This document shows positions 27,344 to 35,900 of a DNA stretch of 64,000 nt, in pieces. A program made the position numbers and the translations under genes. The DNA is from Actinomycetota bacterium. Lineage in GTDB: Bacteria > Actinomycetota > Thermoleophilia > Solirubrobacterales > Solirubrobacteraceae. Under the pieces are notes generated by a model, which was not told the origin of the DNA, ran no database searches, and was given only the letters and a program-made list of their open reading frames with translations. The DNA lies in NCBI GenBank assembly GCA_018268595.1, contig JAFDWH010000018.1:1-64000 (forward strand), written 5' to 3'. Positions within the stretch are counted from its first letter, which is position 1. Each line of letters begins with the position of its first letter.

Positions 27344-27505
27344 TCAGTCGCGCTTCAGCATCAGCCCGACGAGCACGGCCGCGAACGCGATCGTGCCGAA
27401 CGCCAGGGCGGTGCCGAGGCTGGCGGCGCCGAGCAGGCCGGCGAGCGCGCTGACGACGGCGAAGGTCGCGACGAGGATCAGCAGGTCGATGAGCACGGTC
27501 GGCAT
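27344..27505 (-). CDS. Tiny two-helix membrane protein
   Basis: Predicted protein of 53 aa: MPTVLIDLLILVATFAVVSA begins a first hydrophobic helix, a second runs from about 31 to 50, and it ends KRD. Almost the whole chain is hydrophobic, with clean codon bias. The ATG comes 10 nt after the meaB stop on the same strand, so it is probably translated from the same message. No family recognised; a small membrane helper or an unrelated hitchhiker are both possible. Confidence 0.55.
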   Translation of the reverse strand: MPTVLIDLLILVATFAVVSALAGLLGAASLGTALAFGTIAFAAVLVGLMLKRD

Positions 27506-27515
27506 TCTGGCGCGC

Positions 27516-28463
27516 TCACACGACGCCTGCGTGCTCGGCGAGCGCCCGCTCGAGCGCCGGTACGTCGAGGCCGGGGTCCTGCCGCTCCAGCCAGCGCTCG
27601 GCGGCGCGGCGTCCGCCGAGCGCGCGCAGGCCGCGCGCGCCGTGCTCGGCGGTGAAGTCGGCGAGCGCGTGCAGGCGGCGCGCGCGCAGGCGGCGGGCGG
27701 CGACGTCGCTCGCGTCGCGGTGCGCGTCGATCGCGTCGAGCAGTCTGTCGATTCCCTGTGGCGGCGCGAGCGAGCTGACCGCGACGACTCTGGTGTCGCG
27801 CGCGCCGAGCGAGCGCAGCGCGGCGTGCAGGTCGCGCCGCGCGGAGGTGGCGACCTGGCCGAGGTCGGCCTTCGTCACGACCAGCACGTCGGGGATCTCC
27901 ATGATCCCGCTCTTGAGGAACTGCAGCACGTCGCCCGAGCCGGGCTGCACGACGACCGCGACCGTGTCCGCGACCTCGGCGACCTCCGTCTCCGACTGGC
28001 CGACGCCGACGGTCTCGATCACGACGACGTCGAACGCCGCCGCAAGCGCGTGCGCGGCCGCGCGCGTGGCGGGCGCGAGCCCGCCGAGCCGGTCCCCGGC
28101 GGCCATCGAGCGGATGAAGATCGCACGGTCGGCGGGGTCGTACTCGATCCGCGCACGGTCGCCCAGCAGCGCGCCGCCCGACCGCTTCGACGACGGGTCG
28201 ACCGCCAGCACTGCCACCGACAGCCCGCGCGCACGCCAGCCCGCGACGAGCTGCGAGAGCAAGGTCGACTTGCCGGCCCCGGGAGGACCCGTCACGCCGA
28301 CGACGTGCCCCGCCGCCTCGCCGCCGAGCGCGGCCGGCGACACGTCCGCCAACAGCTCCGCGATCTCCGCCTGCGCCGCCGGCGCGCGGTTCTCGACGAG
28401 GTTCAGCACGGCCGGGGCAACGGACAAGTCGCCGTCGCGCAGGCGTGCAGCGAGGTCGCTCAT
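27516..28463 (-). CDS. meaB: Cobalamin-mutase G-protein chaperone MeaB
   Basis: GTPase of the G3E/ArgK family, 315 aa. P-loop GPPGAGKST at residues 59-67, ARIEYDPADRAIFIRSMAAGDRLGG in the switch region (landmark IRSMA), ETVGVGQSE, and VVTKAD for guanine. MeaB loads and protects the B12 cofactor of acyl-CoA mutases. It lies 51 bp behind meaA, its evident client. A -10-like TAGCGT (28471-28476, minus strand) 7 nt before the ATG indicates that it can also be transcribed on its own. Confidence 0.93.
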   Translation of the reverse strand: MSDLAARLRDGDLSVAPAVLNLVENRAPAAQAEIAELLADVSPAALGGEAAGHVVGVTGPPGAGKSTLLSQLVAGWRARGLSVAVLAVDPSSKRSGGALLGDRARIEYDPADRAIFIRSMAAGDRLGGLAPATRAAAHALAAAFDVVVIETVGVGQSETEVAEVADTVAVVVQPGSGDVLQFLKSGIMEIPDVLVVTKADLGQVATSARRDLHAALRSLGARDTRVVAVSSLAPPQGIDRLLDAIDAHRDASDVAARRLRARRLHALADFTAEHGARGLRALGGRRAAERWLERQDPGLDVPALERALAEHAGVV

Positions 28464-28514
28464 GAGCGGAACGCTAGCCGGGAGGGAAGCGGGACGCCGC
28501 CACGGCAAACGGGC

Positions 28515-30518
28515 TCAGGCCGAAGTGGCAGCGACCCCGTTGCGCTCGGCGACGAGGGCGACCACGTCGCGCATGATCCGCGTGATGTCGAAGTCCTTCG
28601 GCGTGTAGACGGCGGCGACGCCTGCCTCGCGCAAGGGCGCCTCGTCGGCCACCGGGATGATCCCGCCGACGACGACCGGCACCTCGCCCACGCCGGCCTC
28701 CCGCAACGCGGCGATCACCGACGGGATCAGCTCTCGATGGGACCCCGACAGGATCGACAGGCCGACGACGTGGACGCCCTCGTCGCGCGCCGAGGCGGCG
28801 ATCTGCTGCGGGGTCAGGCGGATGCCCTCGTAGACGACCTCCATGCCCGCGTCGCGCGCGGCGACCGCGATCTGCTCGGCGCCGTTCGAGTGGCCGTCCA
28901 AGCCCGGCTTGCCGACGAGGATCTTCAGCCGGCGCCCGAGCTGCTCGGACACGCGCTCGACCTCGTCGCGCAGCTCCTCGAGCGACTCGTCGCCGATCGA
29001 GACGGCCTCGCCGACGCCCGTGGGCGCGCGGTAGGAGCCGAACACGTCGCGCAGCGCCGCGGCCCACTCGCCCGTCGTCACGCCCGCGCGGGCGGCGGCG
29101 ATCGTCGCCGCCATGACGTTCTCGTCGGATTGCGCGACGCGCGCCAGCTCGGCCAGCGCGGCGTCCACGGCCGCCTGGTCGCGCGCGGCGCGCCAGGCGG
29201 CGAGCGCCTCCTGCTGATGGCGCTCGACGTCGGGGTCGACGACGAGGATGCCGCCGTCGCCGTCCGCGGTCAGTGGCGAGGGCTCCGTCTCGGTGTAGAC
29301 GTTCTGCCCGACGACCTTCTGCTCGCCCGACTCGATCCGCCGGATCCGCTCGCGGTGCGACTCGACCAGCGCGGCCTTCATGTAGGGGACCGCGTCGACC
29401 GCGCCGCCGTGCTCGGCGACGATCGCCATCTCGGCGCGCGCGCCCTCGAGCAGCTCGTTCACGAGCCCGTCCATCACGACCGAGCCCTCGAAGATGTCGG
29501 GGTACTCGAGCAGGTCGGTCTCGTACGCCAGCACCTGCTGCAGGCGCAGCGCCCACTGCTGGTCCCACGGGCGGGGGAGGCCCAGCGCCTCGTTCCAGGC
29601 GGGCAGCTGGATCGCGCGGGCGCGCGCGTCGCGACCGAGCGTGACCGCCAGCGCCTCAAGCACGATCCGCTGGACGTTGTTCTCCGGCTGCGCCTCGGTG
29701 AGCCCCAGCGAGTTCACCTGCACGCCGTAGCGGAAGCGCCGCTGCTTGGGGTCCTCGACCGAGTAGCGGCTCAGCCCCAGCTCGTCCCACAGGATCCCCA
29801 TCGCGCGCAGCTTCGCGTGCTCCTCGACGAAGCGCACGCCGGCGTTGACGAAGAACGAGATGCGGCTGAAGACCTTGCCCATCTGGTCGGCCGGCACCCG
29901 CGCTCTGACCGCGTCGAGCACCGCGATTGCCGTCGACATCGCGTAGGCGATCTCCTGCACCGGGGTCGCGCCCGCCTCCTGCAGGTGGTAGGAGCAGACG
30001 TTGATCGGGTTCCACTTCGGCACGCGCTCGACCGTGTAGGCGACCATGTCGGCGATCAGGCGCATCGAGGGGCCGGGCGGGAAGGCGTACGTGCCGCGCG
30101 AGAGGTACTCCTTGATGATGTCGTTCTGCGTCGTGCCTTGGAGCTGCTCGGGGCTGACGCCCTGCTCCTCGGCCGTGACGATGTAGAGCGCGAGCAGCCA
30201 CGCGGCGGTCGCGTTGATCGTCATCGACGTGTTCATCTGGTCGAGCGGGATGCCGTCGAGCAGCGCTCTCATCTGCCCGCGATGCGCGATCGGCACGCCG
30301 ACCTTGCCGACCTCGCCGCGCGCCAGCTCGTGGTCGGCGTCGTAGCCGGTCTGGGTCGGCAGGTCGAACGCGATCGAGAGGCCCGTCTGGCCCTTCGCGA
30401 GGTTGCGCCGGTACAGCTCGTTCGACTTCTCGGCAGTCGAATGGCCGGCGTAGGTCCGCATCATCCACGGACGGTCGGGCTCGGGCAGGCGGTGGGGGGA
30501 CCGGGCGTCGTCGCTCAT
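28515..30518 (-). CDS. meaA: Ethylmalonyl-CoA mutase (MeaA-type B12 mutase)
   Basis: Single-chain adenosylcobalamin mutase of 667 aa. The N-terminal catalytic barrel has MMRTYAGHSTAEKSNE, SIAFDLPTQTGYD and NVCSYHLQEAG; the C-terminal B12 domain has LDGHSNG with the cobalt-ligand His543, then LSILSGSH and VVVGGIIP. The length and the PTQTGYD/SGSH variants fit MeaA (Ecm) better than methylmalonyl-CoA mutase, which is larger or two-subunit. Ecm turns ethylmalonyl-CoA into methylsuccinyl-CoA, the step after ccr. Promoter: TACAAT (30526-30531, minus strand) 7 nt from the ATG, with motif copy C just upstream. Confidence 0.88.
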   Translation of the reverse strand: MSDDARSPHRLPEPDRPWMMRTYAGHSTAEKSNELYRRNLAKGQTGLSIAFDLPTQTGYDADHELARGEVGKVGVPIAHRGQMRALLDGIPLDQMNTSMTINATAAWLLALYIVTAEEQGVSPEQLQGTTQNDIIKEYLSRGTYAFPPGPSMRLIADMVAYTVERVPKWNPINVCSYHLQEAGATPVQEIAYAMSTAIAVLDAVRARVPADQMGKVFSRISFFVNAGVRFVEEHAKLRAMGILWDELGLSRYSVEDPKQRRFRYGVQVNSLGLTEAQPENNVQRIVLEALAVTLGRDARARAIQLPAWNEALGLPRPWDQQWALRLQQVLAYETDLLEYPDIFEGSVVMDGLVNELLEGARAEMAIVAEHGGAVDAVPYMKAALVESHRERIRRIESGEQKVVGQNVYTETEPSPLTADGDGGILVVDPDVERHQQEALAAWRAARDQAAVDAALAELARVAQSDENVMAATIAAARAGVTTGEWAAALRDVFGSYRAPTGVGEAVSIGDESLEELRDEVERVSEQLGRRLKILVGKPGLDGHSNGAEQIAVAARDAGMEVVYEGIRLTPQQIAASARDEGVHVVGLSILSGSHRELIPSVIAALREAGVGEVPVVVGGIIPVADEAPLREAGVAAVYTPKDFDITRIMRDVVALVAERNGVAATSA

Positions 30519-30525
30519 GCGCCCG

Positions 30526-30535
30526 ATTGTAAGGT
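30526..30535. promoter_or_regulatory. Back-to-back -10 elements of meaA and the MBL-fold gene
   Basis: TACAAT on the minus strand (30526-30531) ends 7 nt before the meaA ATG, and TAAGGT on the plus strand (30530-30535) ends 8 nt before the GTG at 30544. The two overlap by 2 bp, so the divergent genes appear to compete for one leaderless promoter region. Confidence 0.55.
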
Positions 30536-30541
30536 GCAGAT

Positions 30542-30563
30542 ACGTGGAAGGTCGCGTAAATCC
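30542..30563 (+). promoter_or_regulatory. Shared 22-bp acyl-CoA motif, copy C
   Basis: On the plus strand it reads ACGTGGAA, then GGTCGCG, then TAAATCC. It begins 23 nt from the meaA ATG and covers its -35 region; on the other side it spans the first codons of the MBL-fold gene. See copies A and B. Confidence 0.7.
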
Positions 30564-31443
30564 CATCTCCGCCGAGGCGATCGACGTCCGCTTCCAGGGC
30601 ATCGAGCGCGTCATCTGCTGCTGGCGCGTCGGCGACGTGCTGGTCGATCCGGGGCCGGAGTCGTCGCTCGCGACGCTGCTCGAGGCGCTTGGGCCGGGCT
30701 TCGAGCCGCGCGCGCTGCTGCTGACGCACATCCACCTCGACCACGCCGGCGCGACCGGCGCGCTCCTCGCGCGCTGGCCCGACCTCGAGGTCTTCGTGCA
30801 CGAGCGCGGCGCGCCACACGTGATCGACCCCTCGAAGCTGCTCGCGAGCGCCGGGCGCCTCTACGGCGAGGACAACATGCGCGCGCTGTGGGGCGAGGTG
30901 CTGCCGGTGCCGGCCGAGCGCGTCCGTGCGCTGTCCGGCGGCGAGACGCTCGCGCTCGGCGCGGCCGGCGGCTTCCGCGTCGCCTACACGCCCGGCCACG
31001 CCTCGCACCACGTCTGCTACCTGCACGCGGACTCCGGGCGCGCGTTCGTCGGCGACATGGCGGGCGTGCGCATCCCGCCCGCGCACGTGACGATCGCGCC
31101 GACCCCGCCGCCGGACGTCGACGTCGAGGCGTGGGACCGCTCGCTCGACCTGGTCGGCGCGTGGCGTCCGGCCAGCCTCGGCCTGACGCACTTCGGCGGC
31201 GTCGCGGAGGTCGGGGAGCAGCTCGAGGCGGTGCGCGCCTCGCTGCACGAGCTGGCGCAGCTCACGCGCGACGCCGGTCCCGCGACGGTCGCCGCCGCCG
31301 TCCGCGATCGCGTCGACACGACCGGCGACCGCTTCCTGCGCGCCGCCTACGGCGCGGCGGTCCCGCCCGAGCACATCTACCTCGGCCTCGAGCGCTACTG
31401 GCGCAAGCGCGCCGAGCGCGCGTCGGCCGTCGGGTCGGCGTAG
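30544..31443 (+). CDS. Metallo-beta-lactamase-fold hydrolase
   Basis: Zinc hydrolase of 299 aa. The metal motif THIHLDHAG is at residues 61-69; further ligands are His in TPGHASHHV and Asp in FVGDMAG, with LTHFGG near 210. This is a glyoxalase II-like type acting on thioesters or related esters. Divergence from meaA across copy C suggests a link with acyl-CoA metabolism, such as a thioesterase, but that is inference. The GTG at 30544 is preferred because TAAGGT lies 8 nt upstream; an ATG at 30517 would overlap the meaA start codon. Confidence 0.82.
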   Translation: MEGRVNPISAEAIDVRFQGIERVICCWRVGDVLVDPGPESSLATLLEALGPGFEPRALLLTHIHLDHAGATGALLARWPDLEVFVHERGAPHVIDPSKLLASAGRLYGEDNMRALWGEVLPVPAERVRALSGGETLALGAAGGFRVAYTPGHASHHVCYLHADSGRAFVGDMAGVRIPPAHVTIAPTPPPDVDVEAWDRSLDLVGAWRPASLGLTHFGGVAEVGEQLEAVRASLHELAQLTRDAGPATVAAAVRDRVDTTGDRFLRAAYGAAVPPEHIYLGLERYWRKRAERASAVGSA

Positions 31444-31490
31444 CCGATCGGGCGTGGCCGCGCGCGCCTGCGGCGGTACCCTGCGAGCCG

Positions 31491-31778
31491 ATGTCCCAGA
31501 CGATCGAGCTTCCGCGCGTCCAGGGCCCGGGCTCCGGCCTCGGCGGGCACTGGCGCGTGATCGTGCGCAACGACGACCACAACACGTTCGACCACGTCGC
31601 ACACACGCTCGCCCGCTACATTCCGGGCGTCAACCTCGACGGCGGCTACGCGTTCGCCGACCGCATCCACCACAGCGGTCAGGCGATCGTGTGGACCGGC
31701 CAGAAGGAGCCGGCCGAGCTGTACTGGGAGCAGCTCAGCGACGCCGGCCTCACGATGGCGCCGTTGGAGTCCTGCTGA
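31491..31778 (+). CDS. clpS: ATP-dependent Clp protease adaptor ClpS
   Basis: N-recognin adaptor of 95 aa that hands N-degron proteins to ClpA/ClpC. The conserved core is VIVRNDDHNTFDHVAHTLAR (landmark NDDHNTFDHV), then the helix ending in HHSGQAIVWTGQKEPAELYWEQL (landmark GQKEPAELYWEQL) and the C-terminal APLE. The usual first contact position NDD is kept. A -10-like TACCCT (31477-31482) lies 8 nt before the ATG. clpA/clpC is not in the window. Confidence 0.85.
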   Translation: MSQTIELPRVQGPGSGLGGHWRVIVRNDDHNTFDHVAHTLARYIPGVNLDGGYAFADRIHHSGQAIVWTGQKEPAELYWEQLSDAGLTMAPLESC

Positions 31779-31779
31779 G

Positions 31780-32919
31780 TCAGCCGCGCACGCGGAAGAT
31801 CAGCGAGCGCACGACGTGGCCGCGGCTCGGCAGCGCGGTCGCGACGACGGGGAGGCCGGCGGCGCGGCGCGCGAGCGCGCGCGAGGAGCGCAGCGGCAGC
31901 CGCAGGCCGATCGTGCCGCCGCGCGGGATCCGCACGCGCTGCGTCCCCATCGGGGCGCCGTCGCCGCGCGTGAAGCGCACGCGCCCCGTGCACGGGTCCG
32001 ATCTGACCAGCTCGAGCAGGCCGAGCCCCGCCGGGCAGCTCACGCGCAGCGGGATCGCGCCGCCGTGCAGCGGCAGCAGCGGCTCGACCGCGATCGTGCC
32101 GCGGGCGCGGTCGTTCACGCTCGGGAACGGGAACGGCAGCGTCGCGACCGTCAGGCGCGTCCCGCCGCGCGGCGGCGCGACGCTCGCGCGCTCGCAGTCG
32201 ATGTCGACCACGTCGCGCGGGTCGGCCGTGACGGTGTCGCGCCCGCCGCCGCAGGCGACCTCGGTCGCGCGCCCGTCGCGCAGCGAGAAGCGGTCGTTGC
32301 CGGCGCCGCCCTGCAGCTGCTCGACGTCGCGCTCGATCGTGTCGCGCTCGTCGCCGGAGCCGCTCCAGTCGAGCCGGCCGATCTGGGCGCGCACCGCGGT
32401 GCGGCGCGGCAGCAGCGTCCCGTCGGGGGCGATGCGGTCGACGTAGGTGACGAGGTCCTCGCCCGGGCCGCCGCTCAGCACGTCCGCGCCGCCGCCGCCG
32501 GCGATGATGTCCTGCCCGCCGCCGCCGTCGATCACGTCCTCGGCCGGCCCGCCGACGAGCAGGTCGTCGCCCGGGCCGCCTCTGATCGTCGAGGGCAGGT
32601 CGGCGCGGATGCGCACGTCGCTGCCCAGCAGCCCGAGCTGCACCTCGATCCGCTCGATCCCGGCGTCCGGGCACGTGACGTGGTAGCCGGTCGCGTCGAG
32701 CGTGCAGGCGCTGCCGAGCGCGACGGTCATGCGGCTGGCGTCGTCGTCGAGCGTCAGCACGCCGCCGACGTCGTCGATCGTGACGTTGCTCGGCTCGAGG
32801 TCGTCGGCGGTGAAGCGCAGCACCGGCCCGTCGAGCTGGACGAGCCCGCCCGCGCTCGCGGGCGCCGCGGCGAGCAGCGACACGGCGAGCGCGGTCAGCA
32901 GGATGGCGCGGGGACGCAC
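31780..32919 (-). CDS. Secreted protein with RTX-like calcium-binding repeats
   Basis: Exported protein of about 379 aa. A signal peptide (AILLTALAVSLLAAAPASA) is followed by a beta-rich domain and a short block of glycine-aspartate nonapeptides (GGPGDDLLV, GGPAEDVID, GGGGQDIIA, GGGGADVLS, GGPGEDLVT), as in hemolysin-type repeats that form a calcium-bound beta roll. Later parts show a weak second repeat (GGAGNDRFS) and no catalytic domain. Two GTG starts exist, 32925 and 32919; I prefer the second because TACCCT (32929-32934, minus strand) then lies 9 nt upstream, the spacing used elsewhere here. Role at the cell surface unknown. Confidence 0.7.
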   Translation of the reverse strand: MRPRAILLTALAVSLLAAAPASAGGLVQLDGPVLRFTADDLEPSNVTIDDVGGVLTLDDDASRMTVALGSACTLDATGYHVTCPDAGIERIEVQLGLLGSDVRIRADLPSTIRGGPGDDLLVGGPAEDVIDGGGGQDIIAGGGGADVLSGGPGEDLVTYVDRIAPDGTLLPRRTAVRAQIGRLDWSGSGDERDTIERDVEQLQGGAGNDRFSLRDGRATEVACGGGRDTVTADPRDVVDIDCERASVAPPRGGTRLTVATLPFPFPSVNDRARGTIAVEPLLPLHGGAIPLRVSCPAGLGLLELVRSDPCTGRVRFTRGDGAPMGTQRVRIPRGGTIGLRLPLRSSRALARRAAGLPVVATALPSRGHVVRSLIFRVRG

Positions 32920-32971
32920 GGGCACGACAGGGTAGGCAACCCGCCAGATGGCCCGGAGGTGCGGTGCGGCG

Positions 32972-35900
32972 CTACCCCGCGCGCGCGGCGCGCACGTCGC
33001 GCAGCGTCTCGCGACCGTGCTGCGCGAGGATCCGCTCGACCTCGGTGCGGCAGCCGCCGCAGCCGGTCGTCGCGCCCGTCACCTGCGCGACCGCCGACAC
33101 GCGCTCGAGCCCGCCGGCGGCGATCGCCTGCTCGATCTGCTCGCGCGTCACATCTGCGCACGAGCAGACGACGCCGCTCACGCTGGGCGCCGCGCCGGCG
33201 CCGGCGGGAGGCGCCGCCTCCAGCAGCTCGGGCGGCACCGGCCGCCGCTCCTCGACGAGCCGCCGCAGCGTCACCGCCTCGCTCAGGTCGCCGAGCAGGA
33301 CCGCGCCGGCGAGCCGGTCGTCCGCGACGACGAGCTTGCGATAGCGCCCGCGCCGCGTGTCGAGGCTCAGCAGCTCCTCCTCGCCGTCGGCCGCCTGCGC
33401 GCGCCCCGCCGCGAAGAGGTCGACGCCCATCACCTTCAGCGTCGTCGCCGGCACCGCGCCGTGGAACGCCGCCGGCCGCCCGCTCATCACCGCCGCCGCG
33501 ACCTTCGCCTGACGCAGCAGCGGCGCCCACAGCCCGTAGACGACGCCGCGATGCGCGGCGCACTCGCCAACCGCCCACGCGCGCGGGTCGCTCGTGCGCA
33601 GCTCGTCGTCGACGACGATCCCGCGCGCGACCTCGATCCCCGCCGCCCGCGCGAGCTCCACGTCGGGGCGGATGCCGGTCGCGACGACCACGAGCTCGGC
33701 CGGCAGCTCGCGGCCGTCGGCGAGCCGCACCGCGGCGACCGGCGCGTCGTCGTCGGACGCAGCGGCGCCCGCCAACTCGGTCGTGCACGCGCCCAGCAGC
33801 ACGTCGATCCCCAGCTCGCGGATGCGCCGCTGCAGCAGGCCCGCGCCGAGCGGGTCGAGCTGCTGCTCCATCAGATGCGGCGCCAGATGGACGACCGTCA
33901 CGCGCATGCCGCGCGCCTGCAGGCCGCGCGCCGCCTCCAGCCCCAGCAGGCCGCCGCCGATCACGACCGCGCGCCGTCCGCTGCCGAGCCCGTCGAGGAT
34001 CCGCGCGACGTCGCGCAGCGAGCGGAACGGATGCACGCCGGGCCGCGACAGGCCGGCGATCGGCGGCAGCGCCGGCTGCGAGCCGGTCGTCAGCACGACG
34101 CGGTCGTACTCGACGAGGCTGCCGTCCGACAGCTCCGCGCAGCGCTCGCCGAGCCCGAGCGCGCTCACGCGGACGGCGCTGCGCAGCTCGACGCCGCGCT
34201 CGGCGAACCACGACGCGTCGCGCAGCACCAGCTCCGCCGGGTGCATCTCGCCCGCGAGCGCCGCCGACAGGCGGATGCGGTCGTACGGAAGGCTCGGCTC
34301 GGCGCCGGCGATCATCAGCGCGCGGCCGTCCGCGCCGTGCGCGAGCAGTTGCTCGACGACCGCGAGGCCGGCCATCCCGCCGCCGACCACGAGCGTGCGA
34401 CCGCCGGCCGCCAGCGCGCGGCGCGAGGGCGGGCGGGCTCGTTTCAGCGGCTCGACGCGCACCGCCGTCGCCTTCAGCTCGGCCTGGCGGGAGATCGGGT
34501 CGAGCGCCGGGCTGACGACCTCGTTGAGCGGCGTCTCGCCGGCTGCGAGGTGCAGGGCGCCCCAGTGGAAGGGCGCGAATGCGACGCCCTCCGGCAGCGT
34601 GTCGACGATCCGCACCTGCATGCTCGCGACCCCGCGACGCGAGACGAGCCGCGCGGCGGCGCCGCCGCGCACGCCGGCGCGCGCGGCGTCGGCCGGGTGC
34701 AGCTCGACGAACGGGCCGGTGTCGCTCCCGGCCAGCTCGGGCGACTTGCCGGTGCGCGTCATCGTGTGCCACTGGCCGGGCAGGCGGCCGGTGCTCAGCA
34801 GCAGCGGAAACGACGCGTCCGGACGGTCGACCGGCGCGGCGTGCGGCGTCGCGCCGAGGCGCGCTCTGCCGCTCGGCGTCGGCAGCTTCCCCCACGCGTA
34901 GAGCCGCGCCGTGCCGGGATGCGCCTCGCGCCCCTCCGCACGCGCCGGGCACGGCCACTGGATGCCGCCGCCCTCGCGCCGCAGGCGCTCGTGCGAGAGC
35001 CCGCTCATGTCGCACGGCCGGCCGGCGGTCGTCGCGGCGAACTCGTCGAACACCTCGGCCGCCGCTCTCCACGCGAACGCGTCCGGGAAGCCCCACGCGC
35101 GCGCCAGCCGCGCGAAGATCTCCCAGTCGGGCAGCGCGAGCCCCGGCGGCGGCAGCGCGCGCTGCACGAGCGAGACGCCGCGCTCGGAGTTCGTCATCGT
35201 GCCGTCCTTCTCCGGCCATTGCGCGGCGGGCAGCAGCGCGTGCGCGAGCGCCGTCGTCTCGGTCGGGTGGTAGGCGTCCTGCGCGACGACCAGCTCGGCG
35301 CGGCGCAGCCCGGCGGCGAAGCGCTCCGCGTCGGGCTGCGAGACGACCGGGTTCGTCGCGACGATCCAGACCGCCTTCACGCGGCCGGCGTGCAGCGCGT
35401 CGGCCAGCTCGGTCGCCGCGATCCCGGGCTCGGGGGAGATGCCCGGCAGGTCGGCCGGCAGTCTCCACAGCTTGCGCATCTCGGCGCGGTCCTCCGCGAC
35501 CGACACCGAGCGGTAGCCGGGCAACAGGTTCGACAGGCCGCCGGTCTCGCGGCCGCCCATCGCGTTCGGCTGCCCGGTCAGCGAGAACGGCCCGGTGCCG
35601 GGTCGGCCGAGGTTGCCGGTCAGCAGACAGAGGTTGTGCAGCGCGCGGTTCTTCAACGTCCCGACGCTCGACTGGTTCGCGCCCATCGACCACAGCGCGA
35701 GCGCGCGCGGCGCGGACGCGAACGCGTGCGCCGCCTGCTCGATCAGCGCCGCCGGCACGCCGCTCTCCGCGGCGGCCCGCTCGGGCGTCCACTCGGCCGC
35801 CGCCGCGAGCGCCTGCTCGGCGCCCTCCGTCCGCGTCGCGACGAACGACTCGTCGACCAGGCCCTCGCGTGCGATCACGTGGACCATCGCGTTCAGCACG

